A DNA stretch of 10,543 nt. Source: Omnitrophica bacterium GWA2_41_15 (lineage in GTDB: Bacteria; Omnitrophota; Gorgyraeia; Gorgyraeales; Gorgyraeaceae). Within the stretch, counting starts at the first letter, position 1. The number at the start of each line of letters is the position of its first letter. The notes under the pieces were generated by a model, which was not told the origin of the DNA, ran no database searches, and worked only from the letters and a program-made list of their open reading frames with translations. The stretch covers positions 6,028 through 16,570 of the forward strand of contig CAKKRB010000161.1 in assembly GCA_919902485.1 (NCBI GenBank), in the 5' to 3' direction. This document shows, in pieces, positions 1 to 5,760 of the stretch. A program made the position numbers and the translations under genes.

Positions 1-628
1 ACGGCACAGCATAACAATCCTGCATACCCATGGGGAATATAATTTTTTTACTGGCAATTAAACTTATCTGCCACTCCCTTATCTCAAATGTTTCATTAAT
101 AGCAGCTGCCGTTGAAGTTGAGCCGCCTATCTTGGCTTTGTCAAAATCAAGCTGAGTATCTTTATACTGGCCATCCAGTGTCAATTTTATTCCAGTAGCT
201 GCAAATTCCCATAATTTTGCCTTTAACCCGCCGCCCAATACAAGGCCGGGCTGCGCCTCTACTGCAATGTTCTGATTGTTCTGCGCCCATTTTACCCTTA
301 AATTAGAAGTTCCGATTTTCACATAAGGTTCTATTGCGCCTTTATAATTAGCTGAAAATTTAAAATCTAAATTCTGGCCTTCTATCTCTGCGTTGGTGAC
401 ATCGGGTGTTGTGTGAAGCTTTTTGCTTAATATGAATTCAACGCCAAAGCCGGCTTTCATGCTTACTTCCGACTCGTAAAAATCCAGGGCCTCGCCTACA
501 GCCCTGGTCTTTGAAAAGAAAGACGACTCAGGCGTGGTCATATCAGCCTGGCCTCCAGCAGTAGCTGCAAAAGAAGTCCCTGCGAAAAATAATGATAAGA
601 TTATTGTTATTACGATATTTTTTCTCAT
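1..628 (-). CDS. Outer-membrane beta-barrel-type protein, paralogue of the upstream gene (3' end outside window)
   Basis: A reading frame starts at ATG 626-628 and stays open to the window edge, giving about 209 residues with the C-terminus missing. It begins with a clear signal peptide: MRKN, then a hydrophobic stretch, then a FAATAGG cleavage region. The mature part is rich in alternating polar/hydrophobic segments, as in beta-barrels. It aligns throughout with the adjacent gene at 641-1492: KLHTTPDVTNAEIEGQ matches DLHVTDELKSAELKGQ, IEPYVKIGTSNL matches IEPYIKIGTSSL, and GLKAKLWEF matches GIKAKIWDF. An AAGGGG Shine-Dalgarno at 637-642 overlaps the stop codon of the upstream gene with 8-nt spacing, so the two genes are probably co-transcribed and translationally coupled. 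The exact substrate or family is not recognised. An outer-membrane location is inferred from the paralogue, which ends in Phe. Confidence 0.75.
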   Translation of the reverse strand, partial: MRKNIVITIILSLFFAGTSFAATAGGQADMTTPESSFFSKTRAVGEALDFYESEVSMKAGFGVEFILSKKLHTTPDVTNAEIEGQNLDFKFSANYKGAIEPYVKIGTSNLRVKWAQNNQNIAVEAQPGLVLGGGLKAKLWEFAATGIKLTLDGQYKDTQLDFDKAKIGGSTSTAAAINETFEIREWQISLIASKKIIFPMGMQDCYAVP

Positions 629-640
629 TCTTTTATCCCC

Positions 641-1492
641 TTAAAACTTCATTGTGCCGCCCAGGCTTAATGCGATTTCATCCACAAGCCTGAGTTCCAT
701 ACTGTAAATAAAAGCGCTTTTCAAGCTCGGCACTATATCAAACCCAAGCACATAGCCGTAAAGCTTTTTATTATTTGCGTCAAAAAGCGAATAATCCGCT
801 CCAGGAGCATTCGGATCTTTAAAACTCACATCTACATTTGAATCAGAATAAACAATCCCTGTGTAAGGCACTATATAAATGCTCTGGAACTTTAATGGAA
901 TCTCGAATTTTTTGCTTAAAAATAAACCTGCCTGCCATTCATCAACTCTAAACTTGCCTGCATCCTTCACTGAAGAGCTGTTGACTGTAATTTTATTTGT
1001 ATCAGGCTCTGTGATCCTGTATTGCGCATCTCCTGTTAATCTGAGGCCCAAGTCTTCGAAATCCCATATCTTAGCCTTTATTCCTACTCCCCATGCAAAA
1101 CCATCTTTGGCATCAACTTTTATTTCCTGGTCGCCATGTTTCCATCTTGTTTCCAAACTAGATGTACCAATTTTAATATACGGCTCTATCTTATTAAAAA
1201 TAGTCACGCCTAATTTTCCCATATACCATTGGCCTTTTAATTCAGCACTTTTTAGTTCGTCAGTAACATGCAGGTCCTTATTAAAGACAAATTCTGCGTC
1301 AAACGACGCCTTTACCTTTACTGCCTGCTCATATTCATCCATAGTCTCTTCCACTATCTCCTGCCTCAATACAGCTGACTTCTGAGGCACATCCAGGTCA
1401 AGAGGATTTCCTGCAGTTGCTGCAAAGCTAATCTTCGCTACACAACATATTGATATTATTAAAGATAGGATAATAAGATAACATTTTTTCAT
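641..1492 (-). CDS. Outer-membrane beta-barrel-type protein, 283 aa
   Basis: The product starts with a Lys-rich n-region, a hydrophobic core and a likely cleavage after SFA (residues 22-24), leaving a mature N-terminus ATAGNP. The mature chain has amphipathic strands, for example around EPYIKIGTSSL, GLRLTGDAQYRI, IYIVPYTGIVYSD and YSMELRLV. It ends in SLGGTMKF; a C-terminal Phe in an amphipathic strand is the usual BAM-complex signal of outer-membrane barrels. A GAAAGGT Shine-Dalgarno lies at 1501-1507, 8 nt from the ATG. It is the first gene after a strong promoter and is followed after 12 bp by a paralogue. No specific transporter or porin family is recognised. The conserved motif YxKIGTSxL in both copies may define a small lineage-specific barrel family. 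Confidence 0.8.
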   Translation of the reverse strand: MKKCYLIILSLIISICCVAKISFAATAGNPLDLDVPQKSAVLRQEIVEETMDEYEQAVKVKASFDAEFVFNKDLHVTDELKSAELKGQWYMGKLGVTIFNKIEPYIKIGTSSLETRWKHGDQEIKVDAKDGFAWGVGIKAKIWDFEDLGLRLTGDAQYRITEPDTNKITVNSSSVKDAGKFRVDEWQAGLFLSKKFEIPLKFQSIYIVPYTGIVYSDSNVDVSFKDPNAPGADYSLFDANNKKLYGYVLGFDIVPSLKSAFIYSMELRLVDEIALSLGGTMKF

Positions 1493-1547
1493 AAAAGACT
1501 ACCTTTCTTTATAATAAACTATAATATAATGTTTTATTTTATAATGA

Positions 1548-1576
1548 AGTATACCTTATAGAGCCTTAATTGTCAA
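1548..1576 (-). promoter_or_regulatory. Near-consensus sigma70-type promoter for the tandem beta-barrel genes
   Basis: On the minus strand, TTGACA (1576-1571) is separated by exactly 17 bp from TATACT (1553-1548). This is a perfect -35, five of six bases at -10, and optimal spacing. The expected transcription start is near 1541, giving a 5' leader of about 50 nt that is extremely AT-rich before the ATG at 1492. No other promoter in the window is this good, which fits high expression of abundant outer-membrane proteins. Confidence 0.7.
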
Positions 1577-1600
1577 GTCCTCCCACTTATTCCTTAACCA

Positions 1601-1632
1601 ATTTTGTGGATTGCTGATGCAATCCACAAAAT
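1601..1632. repeat. 14-bp perfect inverted repeat, 4-nt loop
   Basis: ATTTTGTGGATTGC (1601-1614) is exactly complementary to 1619-1632 across a TGAT loop. It lies between the divergent promoter regions of the beta-barrel genes and comM. No T-run follows the hairpin on either strand beyond the AAAAT at its own foot, so a classical intrinsic terminator is not supported. It could be a repeat element or a binding site. It does not share the GTAGGGGA foot of the RAYT-associated palindromes. Confidence 0.6.
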
Positions 1633-1688
1633 TCAGAGGCAATTAAACATTTTTGAAAGAAAACCTCCTCCCAGATGTGTCATATATT

Positions 1689-1718
1689 GTAGGGGAGGGT
1701 TTTTAAACCCTCCCCTAC
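1689..1718. repeat. REP-like palindrome 1 (comM leader)
   Basis: Left arm GTAGGGGAGGGTTT (1689-1702) and right arm AAACCCTCCCCTAC (1705-1718) are perfectly complementary around a 2-nt TT centre. The foot GTAGGGGA/TCCCCTAC is identical to that of the three palindromes next to the RAYT gene. It ends 13 nt before the comM Shine-Dalgarno, so a hairpin would form in the comM 5' leader if transcription starts upstream of it. GTAG at the 5' foot matches the tetranucleotide known to be recognised and cut by characterised RAYT proteins. Confidence 0.85.
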
Positions 1719-1731
1719 CTCAACCAAAAAC

Positions 1732-1739
1732 AGGAGGTG
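1732..1739 (+). promoter_or_regulatory. Strong Shine-Dalgarno of comM
   Basis: AGGAGGTG matches the anti-SD almost completely and lies 4 nt before ATG 1744. It fixes the comM start. It is the strongest ribosome binding site in the window; several neighbouring genes show none. Confidence 0.8.
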
Positions 1740-1743
1740 CAAC

Positions 1744-3273
1744 ATGCTGTCAAAGATACTTTCAGCTGCAACAATAGGCATTGAGGCAAAGCCTATTGAA
1801 ATTGAAGTGGATATAACAAGAGGTTTGCCTAATATTACAATTGTAGGCTTACCTGATACTGCTATCAGGGAATCCAGAGACAGGGTAAAATCAGCTATAA
1901 AGAACAGCCAGTTTGAATATCCTGCTGAAAGAATCACTATAAACTTAGCCCCATGTGATATTAAAAAAGAAGGCCCATCGTTTGATCTTCCAATAGCAAT
2001 AGGCATACTCGTAGCTTCAGAACAGATCGATTTCAATAAAATAAAAGATTTTGTATTTCTCGGCGAGCTTGCCCTGAATGGAAAAATAAGGCCGATAAGA
2101 GGAGCCCTGCCAATAGCCATGTCTTTAAAAAATTCCCATAAAAAGTTAATCCTGCCTGAAGAAAACGCCCCTGAGGCAAGTATTGTAGAAGGCCTTGAAA
2201 CATATGCAGTAAATAGCCTTGGTGACGTTTCTAATTTTTTGAATGGCGCAGTCAGTATCTCCCCTTCTGTCTCCAACAAAGAGGAACTACTAGAAAAATG
2301 TCAGAATTATGAAGTAGATTTTTCAGATGTAAAAGGCCAGTTCCTCGCTAAAAGGGCAATGGAAATAGCAAGCGCTGGAAATCACAATATAATCATGATA
2401 GGCCCGCCAGGCAGCGGTAAAACCATGCTTGCCAAAAGGCTTCCCACAATAATGCCGGATATGACAATTGAGGAATCTCTTGAGACCACAAAAATCCACA
2501 GCGTCTCAGGCCTTATACCCGCTAAAAGATCTATTATAAGAACAAGGCCTTTCAGAACCCCGCACCATACTGCCTCTGATGTTTCATTGGTAGGCGGCGG
2601 CACTGTGCCAAAGCCAGGAGAAGTCAGCCTTGCCCATAATGGGGTATTATTCATGGATGAATTACCAGAATTTCACAGAAATGTCCTGGAAGCCCTGAGG
2701 CAGCCTATTGAAGACGGGTATGTTATCGTATCTAGAATAAACAGCATTGTAAAATACCCGTCTCAGTTCATGCTCGTATGCGCAATGAATCCCTGCCCGT
2801 GTGGATATCTCACAGACGCTAAAAAAGAATGCCACTGCACACCTAACCAGATACAAAAATACATGTCAAAAGTCTCTGGGCCTCTTTTAGACAGGATTGA
2901 CATTCACATAGAAGTTCCTTCTGTTAAATACAAAGACTTATCAGATGAAAGCGCTGGTGAAAAATCTGAAGCAATCAGAGAAAGGGTAAAAATCGCTAGG
3001 GATATACAGCTTAAAAGATTTAAAGACGACAGAGTTTTTTCAAACGCCCAGATGAGTTACAGGCTTGTCAGAAAATATTGTAAATTAGATGAACCAGGCA
3101 GAAACTTATTAAAAACAGCCCTTACAGAACTTGGCTTCACTGGCCGCTGTTACGATAAAATCCTGCGAGTTTCCCGCACCATCGCAGATCTGGAAGGAAA
3201 ACCTGATATATGCGCTGATCATGTCTCAGAAGCCATCCAATACCGCAGCCTTGACCGCAACATGTGGATGTGA
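1744..3273 (+). CDS. comM: ComM/YifB-family Mg-chelatase-like AAA+ ATPase
   Basis: At 509 aa this is full length for the YifB/ComM family. The N-terminal Lon-protease-like fold domain occupies about residues 1-180 and contains the family segment ERITINLAPCDIKKEG. The AAA+ module follows, with Walker A GPPGSGKT at 220-227, Walker B VLFMDE at 301-306, and the family hallmark CAMNPCPCGY with a second Cys pair (C351, C353, C363, C365), probably a small metal site. LLDRIDIHIEVP follows, and a C-terminal Mg_chelatase_C-like region (ARELG-type helix GFTGRCYDKILRVSRTIADLEG) ends the protein. In Haemophilus and Vibrio, ComM is a hexameric branch-migration helicase that helps integrate incoming DNA during transformation; in non-competent bacteria its role is less clear. 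It is followed by REP palindromes and a RAYT gene on the same strand and converges with typA. No convincing promoter was found upstream, but the Shine-Dalgarno is excellent. Confidence 0.95.
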   Translation: MLSKILSAATIGIEAKPIEIEVDITRGLPNITIVGLPDTAIRESRDRVKSAIKNSQFEYPAERITINLAPCDIKKEGPSFDLPIAIGILVASEQIDFNKIKDFVFLGELALNGKIRPIRGALPIAMSLKNSHKKLILPEENAPEASIVEGLETYAVNSLGDVSNFLNGAVSISPSVSNKEELLEKCQNYEVDFSDVKGQFLAKRAMEIASAGNHNIIMIGPPGSGKTMLAKRLPTIMPDMTIEESLETTKIHSVSGLIPAKRSIIRTRPFRTPHHTASDVSLVGGGTVPKPGEVSLAHNGVLFMDELPEFHRNVLEALRQPIEDGYVIVSRINSIVKYPSQFMLVCAMNPCPCGYLTDAKKECHCTPNQIQKYMSKVSGPLLDRIDIHIEVPSVKYKDLSDESAGEKSEAIRERVKIARDIQLKRFKDDRVFSNAQMSYRLVRKYCKLDEPGRNLLKTALTELGFTGRCYDKILRVSRTIADLEGKPDICADHVSEAIQYRSLDRNMWM

Positions 3274-3277
3274 AACA

Positions 3278-3321
3278 AAAAGTTATCCACAATGTAGGGG
3301 AGCCTTAAGGCTCCCCTACAT
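3278..3321 (+). repeat. Direct repeat, left copy (pairs with 3869-3912)
   Basis: This copy is identical to 3869-3912 at 42 of 44 positions. The two differences, 3302 (G versus C) and 3311 (C versus G), face each other in the hairpin stem. The repeat includes an AAAAG lead-in, the DnaA-box-like 9-mer and almost all of palindrome 2. Confidence 0.9.
3283..3291 (+). promoter_or_regulatory. DnaA-box consensus 9-mer in left repeat
   Basis: TTATCCACA is an exact match to the consensus DnaA box. Its last base overlaps the first base of palindrome 2. A second exact copy occurs in the right repeat. There is no cluster of boxes, AT-rich unwinding element or dnaA/dnaN neighbour, so it is unlikely to be an origin. 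Whether DnaA binds here is unknown. Confidence 0.45.
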
Positions 3322-3322
3322 T
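3291..3322. repeat. REP-like palindrome 2
   Basis: This is a perfect 32-bp palindrome with no spacer, left arm AATGTAGGGGAGCCTT (3291-3306). The foot GTAGGGGA is shared with the other three copies; the inner stem is GCCTT/AAGGC. It lies 17 bp after the comM stop and could also protect the 3' end of the comM mRNA. Confidence 0.9.
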
Positions 3323-3333
3323 AACAAGGAGGC

Positions 3334-3369
3334 AAACCGTAGGGGAGGTTTAAACCTCCCCTACGGTTT
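3334..3369. repeat. REP-like palindrome 3 (immediately upstream of RAYT start)
   Basis: This is a perfect 36-bp palindrome, left arm AAACCGTAGGGGAGGTTT (3334-3351), and the longest of the four. It ends 9 nt before the RAYT ATG. A hairpin here in the mRNA would sit where a Shine-Dalgarno is expected. An AAGGAGG sequence at 3327-3333 lies just before the left arm and could be brought near the start codon if the hairpin folds. Confidence 0.9.
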
Positions 3370-3378
3370 GAATAAATT

Positions 3379-3870
3379 ATGAGTGATATAAAAAGATACT
3401 ATGTAGAAAACGCGGCTTATTTCTTGACTACCGTTACGAAAGACAGGCTTGAAATATTCAAAGATCCAAAATATTGCAAGATTCTCCTAGTCACTATTGA
3501 ATATTTTAAACTCATATTGGATTACAAACTCTATGGATTTTGCATAATGCCGGAACATCTGCATCTAATTATACACCCATTTGGCAAATATAACTTTTCG
3601 TACATAATGCAGATGATAAAAGGAAGTTTTGCCAGGAAATTAAATAAGATTAACGGTAATATGGGGCATATATGGCAGAAAACTTTTTATGATGAATGTA
3701 TTTTAAATTCATTGCAACTAATTAATAAATTAGAATATGTTCATAATAATCCTGTAGAAGCGCAGCTGGTAACTTTACCTGAAGAGTATCCTTATTCTAG
3801 TTATAATCATTATATAAAAACAGACTTCTTGTTAAATCCTATAATAGAAATAGATATGCCGGAATTCTAA
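3379..3870 (+). CDS. REP-associated tyrosine transposase (RAYT, Y1 HUH endonuclease family)
   Basis: This 163-aa protein is close in length to E. coli TnpA-REP (165 aa). The HUH metal site is H60-L-H62 in the context CIMPEHLHLIIH. The RAYT block GHIWQKTFYDE (96-106) follows, and then LEYVHNNPVEAQLV, in which Y120 is the expected catalytic tyrosine. The YPYSSYNHY segment is also typical of this family. Known members cut single-stranded DNA next to REP hairpins and are usually single-copy, vertically kept genes rather than active insertion sequences. An in-frame TAA at 3373-3375 forces the start to ATG 3379. No Shine-Dalgarno lies directly upstream, and palindrome 3 ends 9 nt away, so translation is probably weak or structure-dependent. 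Base use looks AT-richer than in comM or typA, which is consistent with acquisition. It is complete, with no frameshift. Confidence 0.9.
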   Translation: MSDIKRYYVENAAYFLTTVTKDRLEIFKDPKYCKILLVTIEYFKLILDYKLYGFCIMPEHLHLIIHPFGKYNFSYIMQMIKGSFARKLNKINGNMGHIWQKTFYDECILNSLQLINKLEYVHNNPVEAQLVTLPEEYPYSSYNHYIKTDFLLNPIIEIDMPEF

Positions 3871-3873
3871 AAG

Positions 3874-3882
3874 TTATCCACA
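3874..3882 (+). promoter_or_regulatory. DnaA-box consensus 9-mer in right repeat
   Basis: This is a second exact TTATCCACA in the same position relative to its palindrome as the left copy. Conservation by duplication of the whole 44-nt unit explains its presence; function is untested. Confidence 0.45.
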
Positions 3883-3912
3883 ATGTAGGGGACCCTTAAG
3901 GGTCCCCTACAT
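3883..3912. repeat. REP-like palindrome 4 (between RAYT and typA)
   Basis: This is a perfect 30-bp palindrome, left arm ATGTAGGGGACCCTT (3883-3897). It lies between the convergent 3' ends of the RAYT gene and typA, 12 bp beyond the typA stop. It may act on both strands as a transcript-end stabiliser or transcriptional barrier. No U-tract follows on either strand, so a standard intrinsic terminator is not shown. Confidence 0.9.
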
Positions 3913-3924
3913 GTTTGCTACTTG

Positions 3925-5751
3925 CTAAGATTCTTTGCTTCTCTTTGAACGTTTGCGAGTAAGAGGATCCAGGATTTTTTTTCTTAACCTGAGATTTTTG
4001 GGTGTAACTTCCAAGAGTTCATCGCCGCCAAGATATTCTATGGAAAGCTCCATGGTCATTTCCTTGGGAGGCGTGAGTATAATAGCTTCGTCAGACCCAG
4101 CAGCCCTCATATTAGTAAGTTTTTTTGTCTTGCAGGGGCTCATGTCAAGGTCTTCAGGCCTGGAGTTCTGGCCTATAATCATGCCTTCATAAACATCCAC
4201 ATTCGGGCCTATAAATAATTCACCGCGTTCCTGCGCATTATTAAGGCCGTATGACGTGGAAACGCCAGTTTCAGAAGAAACTAACGATCCATGAGAATTA
4301 ATAAAAGAAAGGTTTTCGTCCATAGGCTCGTATTCATCAAATGCGTGATTTATTATAGCAGCCCCGGCCGTCTTTGTCATAAACATGGCTTTTAAACCTA
4401 TTACAGCCCGCGTTGAAATTTCATATTCAAAATAAAACCCGCCTTTTGAACCCTGGAACATATTTTTAAGACGGGCCTTGCGCCTGCCCACCTCCTCTAT
4501 GACCACGCCCTGATATTCAGAAGGTACTTCAATGGTTAAAAATTCAAAAGGCTCCATTATTACACCGTCTTTTTCAACAAAAATAGCCTCAGGCTGGGAA
4601 ACCTGAAGTTCATAACCTTCGCGCCGCATGGTCTCTATCAGAATCGCCAAATGTAATTCTCCCCTGCCTGATACAAGAAAAGTATCAGGGCTGTCTGTTT
4701 CTTCTATGCGCAAAGATACGTTTGTCTCAACTTCTTTAAAAAGCCTTTCGCGAAGCGCTCTGGAAGTAACATATTTACCATCCCTTCCTGCAAAAGGGCT
4801 TTTATTTACGCCGAACATCATCCGGACAGTGGGTTTTTCTATTTCAGGAGGACTAAGCGGCAACGGATTATCAGCGTCAGTTATAGTGTCTCCTATGCCT
4901 ATTTCCTCAAAACCTGCCACAGCCACTATTTCTCCTGATTCAGCGCTTTCGCGTTCTATCTGTTTAAGGCCTTCATAACTTAAGATAGCTGTAACCTTGC
5001 AAAGCCTCTGACTTTTATCCCTTCGGGCGAGAATAATATTCATACCCTTTGCAATAGAGCCTGCTGTAATTTTTCCTATACCCATCTTGCCTTTATAAAA
5101 ATCCGAAAGAAGCGCCAATACTAAAATCTGAAGAGGCGCGTCAGGATTCACTGCAGGTTGAGGCACTGTTTCAAGAATAGTATCCAGAAGAGGAAAAATA
5201 TTATCCGAAGGTTTGGCAATGTCCAATGTTGCAAAACCTTTTAATGCGGAAGCATAAATAATCGGAAAATTCAACTGTTCCTCTGTTGCGTCAAGCTCGC
5301 AAAAAAGATCAAACGTGCGGTTTATCGCATAGTCTATCCTGGCATCAGCCATGTCTATTTTATTAATTACAACGATTGCCTTATGCCCGAGCTCCAGGGC
5401 TTTTCTCAGCACAAAACGCGTCTGCGGCATAGGGCCGTCTTTAGCGTCAACCAGAAGCAAAACCCCGTCCACCATTCTTAAAGTCCGTTCTACCTCTCCT
5501 CCAAAATCAGCGTGCCCTGGCGTGTCAACTATGTTAATCTTTGTATTTTTATAAATAACGCTTGCGTTCTTCGCCTTAATGGTAATGCCGCGCTCGCGCT
5601 CCAGATCCATGGAGTCCATAATACATTCTCCCATTTCTTCAATGTTGCGGTCTACGTGAGTCTGGCGCAGTATACTATCTACGAGCGTGGTCTTCCCATG
5701 GTCAACATGCGCAATAATAGCTATATTCCTGATATTTGTCTGGTTTGCCAT
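3925..5751 (-). CDS. typA: TypA/BipA ribosome-associated translational GTPase
   Basis: At 608 aa this is full length for TypA/BipA. The G domain shows G1 AHVDHGKTT (14-22), the RERGITI switch I (52-58), G3 DTPGH (76-80), G4 NKID (130-133) and G5 SAL near 172. Downstream are the EF-G-like beta-barrel and the family-specific C-terminal domain, with the segments GRGELHLAILIETMRREGYE and SRPEDLDMSPCKTKKLTNMR. TypA binds 70S ribosomes at the EF-G site and supports 50S assembly and growth under cold or stress in known bacteria. It starts 9 bp after the stop of the nuclease gene; an AGAGAAAA stretch just upstream is only a weak Shine-Dalgarno, so it probably relies on coupling or read-through from upstream genes. 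It converges on the RAYT module, with palindrome 4 between them. Confidence 0.97.
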   Translation of the reverse strand: MANQTNIRNIAIIAHVDHGKTTLVDSILRQTHVDRNIEEMGECIMDSMDLERERGITIKAKNASVIYKNTKINIVDTPGHADFGGEVERTLRMVDGVLLLVDAKDGPMPQTRFVLRKALELGHKAIVVINKIDMADARIDYAINRTFDLFCELDATEEQLNFPIIYASALKGFATLDIAKPSDNIFPLLDTILETVPQPAVNPDAPLQILVLALLSDFYKGKMGIGKITAGSIAKGMNIILARRDKSQRLCKVTAILSYEGLKQIERESAESGEIVAVAGFEEIGIGDTITDADNPLPLSPPEIEKPTVRMMFGVNKSPFAGRDGKYVTSRALRERLFKEVETNVSLRIEETDSPDTFLVSGRGELHLAILIETMRREGYELQVSQPEAIFVEKDGVIMEPFEFLTIEVPSEYQGVVIEEVGRRKARLKNMFQGSKGGFYFEYEISTRAVIGLKAMFMTKTAGAAIINHAFDEYEPMDENLSFINSHGSLVSSETGVSTSYGLNNAQERGELFIGPNVDVYEGMIIGQNSRPEDLDMSPCKTKKLTNMRAAGSDEAIILTPPKEMTMELSIEYLGGDELLEVTPKNLRLRKKILDPLTRKRSKRSKES

Positions 5752-5760
5752 AAGTTTTCT

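Larger units (their letters stand above)
3278..3912 (+). mobile_element. RAYT/REP module flanked by 44-nt direct repeats
   Basis: The module comprises REP palindrome 2, REP palindrome 3, the RAYT gene and REP palindrome 4. Its ends, 3278-3321 and 3869-3912, are direct repeats of 44 nt with two differences. Each repeat contains a TTATCCACA 9-mer followed immediately by a GTAGGGGA palindrome. The downstream repeat begins inside the RAYT stop codon. The whole unit sits exactly in the gap between comM and typA and interrupts neither. Organisation matches the RAYT-plus-flanking-REPs arrangement (REPtron) known from enterobacteria and pseudomonads, with a different repeat sequence. Recombination between the repeats would remove 591 bp and leave one REP; this is inferred, not observed. 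Confidence 0.75.
3869..3912 (+). repeat. Direct repeat, right copy (pairs with 3278-3321)
   Basis: This is the right-hand 44-nt copy, starting with the last two bases of the RAYT TAA stop. It differs from the left copy only at 3893 and 3902, which are paired with each other in the palindrome stem. Confidence 0.9.

Noticed and set aside
879..1385. Plus-strand open frame of 168 codons inside the beta-barrel gene
   Set aside because: It is antisense to a well-supported gene, has no Shine-Dalgarno and no recognisable domain.
1680..2279. Minus-strand open frame of 199 codons over the comM start
   Set aside because: It is antisense to the strongly conserved comM N-terminal domain, and its low-complexity hydrophobic product looks like a shadow.
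3379..3870. RAYT gene as a classical IS200/IS605 insertion sequence
   Set aside because: The EYVHNNPVEA and GHIWQKTFYDE blocks are those of the RAYT branch. There is no tnpB/iscB partner, and the flanks are REP palindromes rather than IS200-type subterminal hairpins.
3283..3882. Replication origin suggested by the two DnaA boxes
   Set aside because: There are only two boxes, both inside a duplicated repeat, with no AT-rich unwinding region and no dnaA, dnaN or gyrase neighbour.
1689..3912. GTAGGGGA palindromes as a CRISPR array or ordinary terminators
   Set aside because: Spacing is irregular with genes between copies, and no regular spacers or cas genes occur. No U-tract follows the stems, so intrinsic termination is not supported, although a secondary mRNA-end role remains possible.
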